Source: Variovorax sp. HW608
Lineage (GTDB): Bacteria > Pseudomonadota > Gammaproteobacteria > Burkholderiales > Burkholderiaceae_C
DNA: 64,000 nt
Assembly (NCBI RefSeq): GCF_900090195.1
Contig: NZ_LT607803.1
Location: forward strand, 496,001 to 560,000
Direction: 5' to 3'
The position numbers and the translations under genes are program-made. This document shows, in pieces, positions 42,210-51,007 of the stretch. Each line of letters begins with the position of its first letter. Position 1 is the first letter of the stretch. The notes under the pieces were generated by a model. The model saw nothing but the letters and a program-made list of their open reading frames with translations, had not been told where the DNA came from and did no database searches.

Positions 42210-42769
42210 GTGGAGCGCAGCAAGGTGAGGCAGCTCGACTGGTGGAAGTCGGTGCAGGTCTTTGGCCTTGAACTGGTCGCCACGCCCGCGCAGCATTTCT
42301 CGGGGCGCGGCATCAGCGACATCGACAAAACGCTTTGGGCGTCATGGGTGATGCTGGATGGTCCGTTGCGTGTCTTCTTCAGCGGTGACACCGGCTACTT
42401 CGACGGTTTCAAGGCCATCGGAGAAAAGTACGGCCCTTCGACATCACGCTGATGGAAAACGACGCCTACGATGCGAACTGGGCACACGTTCACATGCAGC
42501 CTGAGCAGACGCTGCAGGCCCATCTCGACCTCCGCGGCAAATGGCTGCTGCCCATCCACAACAGTACATTCGACTTGGGAAGGCACGCCTGGCAGGAGCC
42601 GCTGGAGCTCATCCGTGCACTGTCGGCCGAAAGGCAGGTTCGCCTCAGTACTCCTCGCATCGGCGAGCTCGTCGACATCGCTTCGCCGCATGCCGACGGT
42701 GCATGGTGGCGCGGTACGCGTCAGCCGCGCTTGCTGAAAAGTGCGCGATCGGTTGAGGACTATCGCTGA
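42210..42769 (+). pseudogene. Metallo-beta-lactamase-fold hydrolase (UlaG/NAPE-PLD-like), truncated and frameshifted
   Basis: VRQLDWWKSVQVFGLELVAT, PAQHFSGRGISDIDKTLWAS and FFSGDTGYFDGFKAIGEKYG are typical of the C-terminal half of NAPE-PLD-like metallo-hydrolases. After EKYGP the frame ends at a stop. A one-base shift near 42440 restores DITLMENDAYDANWAHVHMQ and PEQTLQAHLDLRGKWLLPIH, which run to 42769. The N-terminal half with the HxHxDH metal motif is missing, replaced by the IS630 fragment. It is therefore broken twice and cannot be functional. Confidence 0.75.
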
Positions 42770-42835
42770 AGTTTTTCTGAAATTCTAGATGAGCAACTGA
42801 AAACAAGGGAGCGAGGGATGGCGAGTGGACGGCTG

Positions 42836-43150
42836 CTAAAAGACCTGTCGCGCGACGTCTGCCACGCGCCGAGGCCTTGCCGTCAACACGTGCCGACCAA
42901 GCTGACGGTTCCACCAAGCTTCGCAGCCACGCGCAAGGCGCCATTCATGCAGGCGGCGCGTATACAGCTGAAGGTCATACTCTTCGGTCACGCCGATCGC
43001 GCCGTGAACTGCATGAGCAATGGCGGAGAGCTGATGCGCGGCCTCACTCGCGCGGGCCTTTGCGACAGCAGAGGCCATCGGGGCTGCGCCTTGCTCCTGG
43101 CGCCAGAATGTGCCCTCGGCCGCTATGCGGGCTGCCGCCACCTCCGGTGC
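42836..43150 (-). pseudogene. Acyl-CoA dehydrogenase C-terminal remnant
   Basis: On the minus strand EVAAARIAAEGTFWRQEQG, then AVAKARASEAAHQLSAIAHAV, HGAIGVTEEYDLQLYTRRLH and EWRLARGCEAWWNRQLG match the last 90 or so residues of an acyl-CoA dehydrogenase. The larger part of the gene is not found upstream (43151-43395), where I see no coherent coding sequence. It may be left over from a rearrangement that removed a degradation operon next to etfBA. Confidence 0.65.
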
Positions 43151-43395
43151 TCCGGATCCCTGAGCCTGACACAGAGACCGCGGCACCCACCGGTGCCGTC
43201 CTATTCAGTTCATCGACGTGTGTGCCAGAGGCCAGACTACGTGCGTAGCCCACTTTGAGCAACCACTGTTCGCACGTCGTTGAGAGGTGGATCCCGAGGT
43301 GCGTTGTCGGTAGCGCTTCTGGCTTCGCCTCGTCGATCCTACATTTCGGGCCGCTGCAGCCAGAAAACAAGTCGCGGACGTCTTGCCACTTGCGT

Positions 43396-44331
43396 CTACA
43401 CGCTGTCTGTTACCTGCGGCACGGCCGTGAAGAGGTCGGCCACGAGGCCGTAGTCGGCCACCGAGAAGATCGGGGCTTCTTCGTCCTTGTTGATCGCCAC
43501 GATCACCTTGGAGTCCTTCATGCCCGCCAGGTGCTGGATCGCGCCGGAGATGCCGGCCGCGATGTACAGCTGCGGGGCGACGATCTTACCGGTCTGGCCG
43601 ACCTGGCAGTCGTTGGGGGCGTAGCCTGCGTCCACCGCTGCGCGGCTGGCACCCAGGGCGGCACCGAGCTTGTCCGCGAGCGGCGTCATGACTTCATTGA
43701 ACTTCTCGGCGCTGCCGAGGGCTCTTCCGCCGCTGACGATGATCTTGGCGGCCGTGAGTTCGGGGCGGTCGCTCTTGGTGACTTCCCGGCCCACGAAGGC
43801 GCTCTTGCCGCTGTCGGCTACGCCGTCGGCGCTTTCCACTGCGGCGCTGCCGCCGGTGGCGGCTGCGGCGTCGAAGCCGGTCGTGCGAACGGTGATGACC
43901 TTGATCGCGTCGCTGCTCTGCACCGTGGCAATCGCGTTGCCCGCATAGATCGGCCGCTCGAAGGTGTCGGCGCTGTCCACCTTGGTGATGTCGCTGATCT
44001 GGGCCACGTCGAGCTTGGCCGCCACGCGAGGAGCCACGTTCTTGCCGTTGGCGGTGGCGGGGAACAGGATGTGGCTGTAGTTCTTGGCGATCGCGAGCAC
44101 CTGCGCCGCGACGTTCTCGGCCAGGTTCTCGGCCAGGCTCGGGCTGTCCGCGACGATCACCTTGGCAACGCCTGCCACCTGGGCAGCCGCCTTGCCGGCT
44201 TCGGCGGCGTTCGCTCCGGCCACCAGGACATGCACATCCCCGCTCTGGCAGGCAATCCCTGCGGTCACGGTGTTCAGGGTCGCCGGCTTGAGGGTGGCGT
44301 GGTCGTGTTCGGCAATAACAAGTACGGTCAT
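43396..44331 (-). CDS. etfA: Electron transfer flavoprotein alpha subunit
   Basis: This 311-residue FAD-binding protein has [20 protein letters not shown] at the N terminus. The C-terminal FAD domain reads [58 protein letters not shown] and [20 protein letters not shown]. With EtfB it carries electrons from acyl-CoA dehydrogenases to ETF:quinone oxidoreductase. It follows etfB after 11 bases. Given four dehydrogenases in the window and operator site H upstream, this ETF is probably a pathway-dedicated copy rather than the housekeeping one. Confidence 0.95.
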   Translation of the reverse strand: MTVLVIAEHDHATLKPATLNTVTAGIACQSGDVHVLVAGANAAEAGKAAAQVAGVAKVIVADSPSLAENLAENVAAQVLAIAKNYSHILFPATANGKNVAPRVAAKLDVAQISDITKVDSADTFERPIYAGNAIATVQSSDAIKVITVRTTGFDAAAATGGSAAVESADGVADSGKSAFVGREVTKSDRPELTAAKIIVSGGRALGSAEKFNEVMTPLADKLGAALGASRAAVDAGYAPNDCQVGQTGKIVAPQLYIAAGISGAIQHLAGMKDSKVIVAINKDEEAPIFSVADYGLVADLFTAVPQVTDSV

Positions 44332-44342
44332 GTCTGTCTTCC

Positions 44343-45092
44343 TCAGATCACCTTGGCTTCGTTCTTCAGCTTGTCCACCAGCGTGGCCACATCGGGCACC
44401 TTGATGCCGGCGCCGCGCTTCGGAGGCTCTGCCACCTTCAGGGTCTTCAGGCGCGGCTTGACGTCCACGCCGAGGTCTTCGGGCTTGAAGGTATCGAGCT
44501 GCTTCTTCTTGGCCTTCATGATGTTGGGCAAGGTCACGTAGCGCGGCTCGTTCAGGCGCAGGTCGGTGGTGATGACTGCGGGCAGAGACAGCGAGAGGGT
44601 TTCCAGGCCGCCATCGACTTCGCGCGTGACGCTGAGCTTGTCGCCCGCGACCTCGACCTTCGATGCGAAGGTGCCCTGGGGCAGGTCCGCCAGGGCGGCG
44701 AGCATCTGGCCGGTCTGGTTGTTGTCGTCGTCGATGGCCTGCTTGCCGAGGATCACCAGAGACGGTTCCTCCTTGTCCACGAGGGCCTTTAGCAGCTTGG
44801 CAATGGCCAGCGGCTGGAGCTCTTCGGCAGTCTCCACGAGGATGCCGCGATCCGCGCCAATGGCCATCGCGGTGCGCAGCGTCTCCTGGCACTTGGCATC
44901 GCCGCAGGAGACGGCGATGACTTCGGTCGCCACGCCCTTTTCCTTCAGGCGCACCGCCTCTTCGACGGCGATCTCGTCGAAGGGGTTCATGCTCATCTTG
45001 ACGTTGGCAATGTCCACACCGGTGCCGTCAGACTTGACGCGCACCTTCACGTTGTAGTCGACGACCCGCTTGACGGGGACCAGGATCTTCAT
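44343..45092 (-). CDS. etfB: Electron transfer flavoprotein beta subunit
   Basis: This 249-residue AMP-binding subunit has [75 protein letters not shown] and [17 protein letters not shown], all diagnostic of EtfB. The ATG at 45092 is the family start; further upstream the frame enters the operator region. The operon etfBA is headed by a perfect 14-base palindrome (site H, 45113-45126), 20 bases before this start, linking ETF supply to the acyl-CoA catabolic operons. Confidence 0.95.
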   Translation of the reverse strand: MKILVPVKRVVDYNVKVRVKSDGTGVDIANVKMSMNPFDEIAVEEAVRLKEKGVATEVIAVSCGDAKCQETLRTAMAIGADRGILVETAEELQPLAIAKLLKALVDKEEPSLVILGKQAIDDDNNQTGQMLAALADLPQGTFASKVEVAGDKLSVTREVDGGLETLSLSLPAVITTDLRLNEPRYVTLPNIMKAKKKQLDTFKPEDLGVDVKPRLKTLKVAEPPKRGAGIKVPDVATLVDKLKNEAKVI

Positions 45093-45112
45093 TCTCAAGA
45101 ACTCCAGATTAG

Positions 45113-45126
45113 GTATGCTAGCATAC
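45113..45126. promoter_or_regulatory. Palindromic operator-like site H
   Basis: GTATGCTAGCATAC is a perfect 14-base palindrome, upstream of etfB, flanked by GATATAG. It is the most compact full-palindrome version of the operator family in this window. Confidence 0.7.
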
Positions 45127-45215
45127 GATATAGTTGCGACGATTTCAAGCCTAGAGCGGGTGCGTCGAGGAGCACGGTCGGATGACGGCACATTGGCAGC
45201 CCACAAGTGGGCGTC

Positions 45216-45287
45216 TTGAACCGCACGCGCAGCGTCATCGACAACTGGCGCGAGGACTACAACCATCACAGGGGCCGCCCCGGCTAG
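45216..45287 (+). pseudogene. Possible transposase tail fragment (IS3/IS481-like)
   Basis: [20 protein letters not shown] followed by RPG and a stop resembles the C-terminal WRxDYNxxRPH motif of IS3-type transposases. It is only about 24 residues, with no repeat ends, so the match could be chance. Confidence 0.3.
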
Positions 45288-45353
45288 CCACCGCTTCGTA
45301 GCGGCCGAGTTGCGGGGCAAGAACATCCGTTCGATCGCTGGTAGACTTTGCAC

Positions 45354-45866
45354 ATGCTCAAGAACAACCTCAAGCGGGGAGCGCCTAAGGGCGTTGACGT
45401 CAGGGGCGTGCCGCGCAGCCTCGAGTGGGAGATGCGCTTCAACTTCTTGATACATGACGTCTCGCGGCTGCGTCGCAGCGCCTTCGATCGCTCCATGAAG
45501 CCACTGGGCATCACACGATCCCAGTGGTGGGTACTGGCGTACTTGTCTCGAGAGGACGGTATGACGCAGTCACGCCTCGCTGAAGAACTTGACCTCGGCA
45601 AGGTGGCGATCGGGGGCTTGATTGACCGGCTTCAGAAGTCAGGGTTGGTACGGCGGGTTGCGGATCCCGCGGACAGGAGAATCAATCGCGTTTTCCTGGA
45701 GCCCTCGAGCAAGCGCATGATTGCCCGCTTGCGGAGCGTCGAAGCTCAACTGAACGAAGAGATTCTCGAGGGCGTCACTGAACGGGAGCTGGAAGTAGCG
45801 GCTGCAACGCTCGCAACGATCAAGCACAACCTGTTGAAGTACCTGGTGCCGCCCGACCAAGTGTGA
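45354..45866 (+). CDS. MarR family transcriptional regulator
   Basis: This 170-residue winged-helix regulator has [58 protein letters not shown] and the wing [17 protein letters not shown]. It is a paralogue of the MarR proteins at 599 and 51767. The ATG at 45354 is taken instead of the TTG two codons earlier. It is divergent from etfBA, with operator site H between them, so it is a good candidate to regulate etfBA. It could be one of several regulators reading the same operator family. Confidence 0.92.
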   Translation: MLKNNLKRGAPKGVDVRGVPRSLEWEMRFNFLIHDVSRLRRSAFDRSMKPLGITRSQWWVLAYLSREDGMTQSRLAEELDLGKVAIGGLIDRLQKSGLVRRVADPADRRINRVFLEPSSKRMIARLRSVEAQLNEEILEGVTERELEVAAATLATIKHNLLKYLVPPDQV

Positions 45867-46293
45867 ACAACGCGGCAGGGATTCCCGTCGAGACGTGCCT
45901 CCGCAAGCGATCTCCCGGTCCGCTGACACTGCGACTATTTGATCTTCGCGCCCAATGACGCAAGCGCGCACCGTGCTGTGTCGCAGAGAGATCTGCTCTC
46001 CCCAGTTGGCCATGCCTTCGCCGACGGTCGACGAGCCTCAGCATTATTTAGTCGCCTGAGATCCGGGCCTCGCCGCTCCGCGGATCGAAACGGGCGTCAT
46101 GGAACTGGCAGATGGCCTGGTGCGACGTCACCTGCCTCCGTGCAGCAGTTGGTTCAGGTGGATGCACCGGTCCACGGCCAGCAAGTCATTGCTGATGCGC
46201 ACCAGCAGCACGCTTTCTTCGCTCACCTGGCGGACTAGCTTGCGCGCGGGTCCGATGTGGCCGAACCGGGCAACCACGGTCCATTTCGCTCGG
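45867..46293. other. 427-base stretch without a recognised gene
   Basis: No coding sequence here resembles a family I know. A minus-strand open stretch near 46128-46240 (VSEESVLLVRISNDLLAVD) has plausible composition but no start or recognisable domain. It separates the plus-strand MarR gene from the convergent MeaB gene. Confidence 0.5.
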
Positions 46294-47286
46294 TCAGGCC
46301 TGGTGTTCCCAAGCCATCGCAAGCAGACGGCGAACCGCTGTCATCGGATCACAGCGGCGTGCAACGACTTCATCAAGCAGGCATTGCAGGCCCGGTGCCT
46401 CATCGACGAGCGCGCCCCCCCTCAGTATCTCGGCCACGCGCTCCACGAGCTGTGCCCTCACCTGCGTCCGTCGGCGCTGCATCGCCTGCTCCGGATGATC
46501 CACGAGATGCGCTCGGTGCAAATCCATTGCCTGCAACACCGCGGCGACACCCTCGCCCTCAACGGCCTTCGTTTGAAGCAACCGGGGACGCCAGGCTTGC
46601 GGCGGCAAGTCCATGGCTCGGAAATCGATCGCCTCGCGCAGTACGGCGGTCGCACGGTCCGCGCCTGGGGCGTCGGCCTTGTTGACCACAAAGATGTCGC
46701 CCACCTCGAGCAGCCCGGCCTTCACGGCCTGCATCGTATCGCCGCTGAGCGGCGTCTGCAGCACTAGAACGGTGTCTGCATGGCGCAGGATGTCGATCTC
46801 GCTCTGGCCCACGCCCACGGTTTCGACCAGGATTGCATCCCAACCCATCGCATCGAGCACGATCAGCGCGTCGCCCGCGGCACGCGCCAGCCCGCCCAGA
46901 CTTCCACGCGCAGCCATGCTGCGGATGAAGACGCCGGTATCGACATTGTGCTGCCCCATGCGCACTCGGTCGCCGAGAATCGCACCACCGGTAAACGGGC
47001 TGGAGGGATCGACAGCCAGCACCGCCACACGTCGCCTCCGTGCCCGCAAGTGCACGATCAATTGGTCGACCAGGCTGCTCTTGCCCGCACCCGGCGGTCC
47101 GGTGATGCCGAACACCGGCGTGCGACCGCCCTGCGCGTGCAGCGCCGCCAGCGAGGATTCGATCGCAGGGTCGCCGCGCTCGATGCGACTCAGCAGGCGT
47201 GAAGCTGCGCGAACGTCTCCGCCCGACACGGCCGCTGCGAGTGCCGGTGAGCCTGCGTCGAAATCGTGCTGGTTGGCACTCATCAT
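46294..47286 (-). CDS. MeaB/ArgK-type GTPase, chaperone of a B12-dependent mutase
   Basis: This 330-residue P-loop GTPase has Walker A FGITGPPGAGKSSLVDQL, the G3 region AVDPSSPFTGGAILGDRVRM, IRSMAARGSLGGLA, ILVETVGVGQSEIDILRHAD and the NKxD motif VVNKADAPGADRA. MeaB-type proteins gate cofactor loading and protect acyl-CoA mutases from inactivation. It is the last gene of the four-gene operon from 51007. It starts four bases inside the B12-subunit gene, so it is almost surely the dedicated partner of the mutase encoded here (MeaH in the hydroxyisobutyryl-CoA mutase system). Confidence 0.94.
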   Translation of the reverse strand: MMSANQHDFDAGSPALAAAVSGGDVRAASRLLSRIERGDPAIESSLAALHAQGGRTPVFGITGPPGAGKSSLVDQLIVHLRARRRRVAVLAVDPSSPFTGGAILGDRVRMGQHNVDTGVFIRSMAARGSLGGLARAAGDALIVLDAMGWDAILVETVGVGQSEIDILRHADTVLVLQTPLSGDTMQAVKAGLLEVGDIFVVNKADAPGADRATAVLREAIDFRAMDLPPQAWRPRLLQTKAVEGEGVAAVLQAMDLHRAHLVDHPEQAMQRRRTQVRAQLVERVAEILRGGALVDEAPGLQCLLDEVVARRCDPMTAVRRLLAMAWEHQA

Positions 47287-47702
47287 GAGGGCGCGCCGGG
47301 CAGCGACTTGCTCGTCACGCGCTGCAGGAAATCGACGATGTCAGTTAGCGTCGAGCCCGGGCCGAAGATTCCTCGCACGCCCATTTCACGTAACGCCGGC
47401 TCGTCGTCCGCGTGGATCAATCCGCCCAGCATCACCGGCACATCGCCCACGCCGGCCGTGCGCATCTTCTGCATCAGGTCTCTCGTGTAGTGTAGGTAGG
47501 TCGCAGTGCTGTAGCTGAGTCCGATCAGATCGGCATCCTCGGCGATCAGCGCATTGATCACGCCTTCAGCCGTGTTGTGCTCGCCAAGGTAAATAACCTC
47601 GACCCCCCGGTCTCTTAGCAGCTGGGCCAGGGTGCGGATGCCCTTGCTGTGGACGTCGGTACCCAGCATGGCCAGGAGGCAGCGGATTGGATCTCGGGAC
47701 AT
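47283..47702 (-). CDS. Acyl-CoA mutase small subunit, cobalamin-binding
   Basis: This 139-residue protein is a stand-alone B12-binding domain: CLLAMLGTDVHSKGIRTLAQ, with the DxHxxG motif whose His ligates cobalt, then LIGLSYSTATYLHYTRDL (SxT region) and PVMLGGLIHADDEPALREMG (GG motif). Its size matches the small subunits of heteromeric mutases such as HcmB or IcmB. It follows the catalytic subunit gene by three bases and overlaps the MeaB gene. It holds the base-off/His-on adenosylcobalamin against the TIM barrel of the large subunit. Confidence 0.94.
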   Translation of the reverse strand: MSRDPIRCLLAMLGTDVHSKGIRTLAQLLRDRGVEVIYLGEHNTAEGVINALIAEDADLIGLSYSTATYLHYTRDLMQKMRTAGVGDVPVMLGGLIHADDEPALREMGVRGIFGPGSTLTDIVDFLQRVTSKSLPGAPS

Positions 47703-47705
47703 GGC

Positions 47706-49388
47706 TCAGGGACTCGGGTAGGTGAAGGGCGATTCGACGGCGCGGAACGGGTCGTAGGGAAGGCCATTGGCAACGCGCACGGTGCCCCAGACCTCGGCAA
47801 CGGTGGCGTCGGCGACGAGTGCATCGACCATCGCCTGGTGCGAGTTCTCCCGCCGCTGCGCCACGCGATACAGGTCGCCTATCTTTTCGCCCAGAAGTTC
47901 CCGGTCGCGCGCCGCCTTGCGCTCGACAAAGCGCCGTAGATGGGCGTTCATGCGCGCCGGGTCGAACGAGAAGCGGCGGGGCATGGTCGCATTCTTCGGC
48001 TTGAACCTATTGACACCCACGACGATGCGCTCCTCGCGGTCGAGCTCCTGATGGTGGCGGTAGTTGTACTCGTCGAGCAGGCCCTCGATCATCCCGTCCT
48101 CGATCGCCTTGATCAGACCGATGCCCTCGATTCGTTCGAGGAGCGCCAACGCATCGACCTCCACACGGCGTGTCAGCGACTCGACGTACCAACTGCCGCC
48201 CAGTGGATCGGCGGTGCGCGCCGCGCCGATCTCGTGGGCCAAGATCTGCTGTGTGCGCGTGGCGAGTTCCCGCGCCTCCTCCGTCGGGATGCACAACGGC
48301 TCGTCGTAAGTGCAGGTCTCCACCGACTGCACGCCGCCGAGCAACGCGGCCAGCGTTTGCACGGCGGCGCGCGTGAGGTTGTTCAACGGCTGCTGGTACA
48401 CCAGCGACCGCCCCGACGTGTGGCAGGCTACGCGCAGCCGCTGCGCGCGCGGGTCGGCCGAGCCGAATCGCTCCTTCATCGTCCGTGCCCACACGCGGCG
48501 CAGCGCGCGGAATTTGGCGACCTCCTCGAAAAGGTCGATGTCCGCCGTGGATACCCAGGCCATGCTCGGCGCCACCTGGTCGACGTGCACGCCTCGTGTG
48601 GCGAGGTCGTGCAGCGTCTGATTGACGATCGCCATGCCGATCGCGATCTCGCCGGCCGCAGTGGCGCCGCGCTCGCGGATGTCATAGGCCTGGGGGCAGC
48701 CTAGCGCCCATCGAGGGCTGTGACGCGCACTGTATTCGAGGCAGTCGACCGTCGTGCGGTGGCCCAGCGCGGCCGGCACGATCGCCTCGCTCCAGCCGGC
48801 CAGCCGCAGCTGCAAGTGATCTGGCATGTGCGATCCCTGCAGCTTCGAGATGTCGCGGCCCTGCCGCGTGGCCAGCGCGACGACGAGCGGGTAGATCATC
48901 ATCGTCGAATGCCAGGCGACGTCGGTCTTCGTGATGTCCAGGCCCTCGAGCAAGATGCCCAGGTCATTCACCGTCGGCACCGAGCAACCCTCCTGTCCCG
49001 CGTCAGGCGACAACACCGGATGGTCGGGATCGATCGCTTCCTGGGTCAGCGTGTCCAGCACGACGTTGATCCCGGCGGTGCCCATCTCCAGTGCACGCTC
49101 GATACCTTCGCGCGTGTCTTCTGGGGCGCCGTAGCCGACGATGTTACGAAGCGTCCACATGCGACTGCGGTACATCTGCGGGTAGGCGCCGCGCGCGTAC
49201 GGGTAGATTCCCGGATCGCCCAGCTCCTGCCCGTAGTTGAAATCCGGCAAGTCTTCAGGCCCATAGACGGCTTGTGTCTCGATGCCGCTCCAGGTGCGCG
49301 TGCGCGAAAGCCTGACCGAAACGTCTTCGAGGCGAGCTTCCACGTCGGCTTCGCGAGCGCCAGCGTCCTTCGGGTTGCGGTCGTTCAT
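47706..49388 (-). CDS. Adenosylcobalamin-dependent acyl-CoA mutase, large (catalytic) subunit
   Basis: This 560-residue mutase barrel has PYARGAYPQMYRSRMWTLRN, FEEVAKFRALRRVWARTMKE, TSGRSLVYQQPLNNLTRAAV, LGGVQSVETCTYDEPLCIPT and DPLGGSWYVESLTRRVE. Its size and the separate B12 subunit match HcmA/IcmA-type enzymes. By alignment from memory, the methylmalonyl-CoA mutase Tyr89 position is Ile83, as in hydroxyisobutyryl-CoA mutase, but the latter's key Asp117 is Val110. The Arg that binds methylmalonyl carboxylate has no equivalent, and the conserved His after Tyr (GYH) is Asp236 (AYDIRERG). It therefore probably rearranges the carbon skeleton of an unusual acyl-CoA. The ATG at 49388 overlaps the upstream ligase stop. 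Confidence 0.9.
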   Translation of the reverse strand: MNDRNPKDAGAREADVEARLEDVSVRLSRTRTWSGIETQAVYGPEDLPDFNYGQELGDPGIYPYARGAYPQMYRSRMWTLRNIVGYGAPEDTREGIERALEMGTAGINVVLDTLTQEAIDPDHPVLSPDAGQEGCSVPTVNDLGILLEGLDITKTDVAWHSTMMIYPLVVALATRQGRDISKLQGSHMPDHLQLRLAGWSEAIVPAALGHRTTVDCLEYSARHSPRWALGCPQAYDIRERGATAAGEIAIGMAIVNQTLHDLATRGVHVDQVAPSMAWVSTADIDLFEEVAKFRALRRVWARTMKERFGSADPRAQRLRVACHTSGRSLVYQQPLNNLTRAAVQTLAALLGGVQSVETCTYDEPLCIPTEEARELATRTQQILAHEIGAARTADPLGGSWYVESLTRRVEVDALALLERIEGIGLIKAIEDGMIEGLLDEYNYRHHQELDREERIVVGVNRFKPKNATMPRRFSFDPARMNAHLRRFVERKAARDRELLGEKIGDLYRVAQRRENSHQAMVDALVADATVAEVWGTVRVANGLPYDPFRAVESPFTYPSP

Positions 49389-51007
49389 GCCGCCCCCCGT
49401 TCCGCCGCAAGCTGGTCGCGCAGCAAAAACTTCTGGATCTTGCCTGTGGCTGTGACGGGCAGCGCGTCGACGAACCGCCAAGTCTTGGGCACCTTGTGCC
49501 GCGCGATGCGTGCCTCGAGGAACGCCGCTAGCGCCTTGCCGTCGCAGCTGCGGGCCGGCTTGAGCACCACCGCAGCGGCCACCTGTTCGCCCCACTTCTC
49601 GTCGGGAACACCGAAGACGGCCGATTGCAGCACATCGGGGTGCGAGGCCAGAAGGTCCTCGATCTCGCGCGGATAGATGTTCTCACCGCCTCGAATGATC
49701 ATGTCCTTCAGCCGTCCGGTAATCCGCAGGTAGCCGTCAGCTCGCATCACCCCGAGGTCACCCGTATGCACCCAGCCGTCCACATCGATCGCGTCTCGCG
49801 TCGTCTCCGGCATGCGGAAGTACTCCTGCATTGCGCAGCGCGTCTTTACGCAGATCTCGCCAACCTGGCCGAGCGGCGCGATGTCGCCGTCGGCCTGGAG
49901 AATCTTAACTTCGGATAGCGGCAGCGGCGCGCCCACGCTCTGCGTCAGGAGTTCGATGTCATCGCCGCGGCGCGTGAGGCACATCGCGCCGCCGGCCTCG
50001 GTCTGTCCGAACAGAACCATCGCCTCGCAGCCGAAACGCTCGTGCACCGCGTGCACCAGATTGGGAGCAACGACGGTGCCGCCCGTCACGACCACCTCCA
50101 GCGCTGTGAGGTCGGTCCGCGCGAACTGCTCGCTCTGCATGGCGGCGAGCAGCATCGTCGGCACGGCCATCGTCACGCCGACCCGATAGCGCTGCAGCGC
50201 ATCGAGCATGGCGTTGGCGGTGAACTCGGGCAGCAGAACCTGCGTCCCGAGATTCGCGAAGCAGCCGAGGGTCATCGTCACGCTGCCGCCCACGTGGAAC
50301 ATCGGCAGCATGTTGAGCCACGTGGCCCCCTCGAGCATGCCCAGTCGTCCCGTTGTGAATCGCGCGTTGTTCACCACGCCCGCATGTCGAAGTACTGCGC
50401 CCTTGGGCTTGCCGGTGGTGCCAGACGTGAAGACGATCAACGCCGCGGCGTCGGGCGCTACTTCAGGAAGCGCGAGCGATGGGCCCCCGGAGCTCTCGAT
50501 GAAGGCGTCCCACTCGTCCAGCCAGAAAATCGACTCGAGCCGCGGCAAGGAGGGGCGCAGTCCGTCGATCACTGCAACATTGTCCAGCTTGCGGTATACG
50601 CGGTCGAGGAACAGCCCGCGCGCTTCGCTCTGTTCGAGCAGGTAGTGCAGCTCGCTGCCGCGGCATGCCGGGTTGAGCGTGACCAGCACGATGCCGGCGA
50701 GTGCTGCGCCAAGATGCAGCATCAGGATCTCGCGGCTTGCTCCGCCCCACGTGCCGACGCGATCGCCGGGCGAAAATCGAGTTAGCAGTGCAGCTGCGGC
50801 TCGCTCGGCATCGGCCTGCAACTCGCGGTAGCTCCAGCGGCATTCAACACGGTCGTCAGCCAAAGCTGGCACGACCAGCGCAGTGTGATCGGGCCGCTGC
50901 TGGACGGTATCACGCAGCAGATCACCGATGGACCATGGGAGGAAGGTGGCGTCAGCTTCGGCCACCACGTAAGAGGTCCTTAGGGCAGGGGCGGATACAG
51001 TGTTCAT
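49385..51007 (-). CDS. AMP-dependent acyl-CoA synthetase (ligase) of the mutase operon
   Basis: This 540-residue ANL ligase has IVFTSGTTGKPKGAVLRH, MVLFGQTEAGGAMCL, WVHTGDLGVMRADGYLRITG, LKDMIIRGGENIYPREIE and the catalytic Lys in PVTATGKIQKFLLRDQL. It should make the CoA ester that the mutase rearranges, like the 2-hydroxyisobutyryl-CoA ligase next to HcmA. The ATG at 51007 gives a normal N terminus (the frame is open to a TTG at 51082). No strong Shine-Dalgarno is visible. The stop overlaps the mutase ATG by four bases. Operator site I lies about 245 bases upstream. Confidence 0.92.
   Translation of the reverse strand: MNTVSAPALRTSYVVAEADATFLPWSIGDLLRDTVQQRPDHTALVVPALADDRVECRWSYRELQADAERAAAALLTRFSPGDRVGTWGGASREILMLHLGAALAGIVLVTLNPACRGSELHYLLEQSEARGLFLDRVYRKLDNVAVIDGLRPSLPRLESIFWLDEWDAFIESSGGPSLALPEVAPDAAALIVFTSGTTGKPKGAVLRHAGVVNNARFTTGRLGMLEGATWLNMLPMFHVGGSVTMTLGCFANLGTQVLLPEFTANAMLDALQRYRVGVTMAVPTMLLAAMQSEQFARTDLTALEVVVTGGTVVAPNLVHAVHERFGCEAMVLFGQTEAGGAMCLTRRGDDIELLTQSVGAPLPLSEVKILQADGDIAPLGQVGEICVKTRCAMQEYFRMPETTRDAIDVDGWVHTGDLGVMRADGYLRITGRLKDMIIRGGENIYPREIEDLLASHPDVLQSAVFGVPDEKWGEQVAAAVVLKPARSCDGKALAAFLEARIARHKVPKTWRFVDALPVTATGKIQKFLLRDQLAAERGAA

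Noticed and set aside
42771..43395. Short plus-strand frames between the metallo-hydrolase fragment and etfA
   Set aside because: They are opposite a recognisable acyl-CoA dehydrogenase tail or in sequence without coding pattern.
47706..49388. Calling the mutase methylmalonyl-CoA mutase or 2-hydroxyisobutyryl-CoA mutase outright
   Set aside because: The Tyr and Arg of the former and the Asp117 equivalent of the latter are absent, so only the general mutase family is supported.
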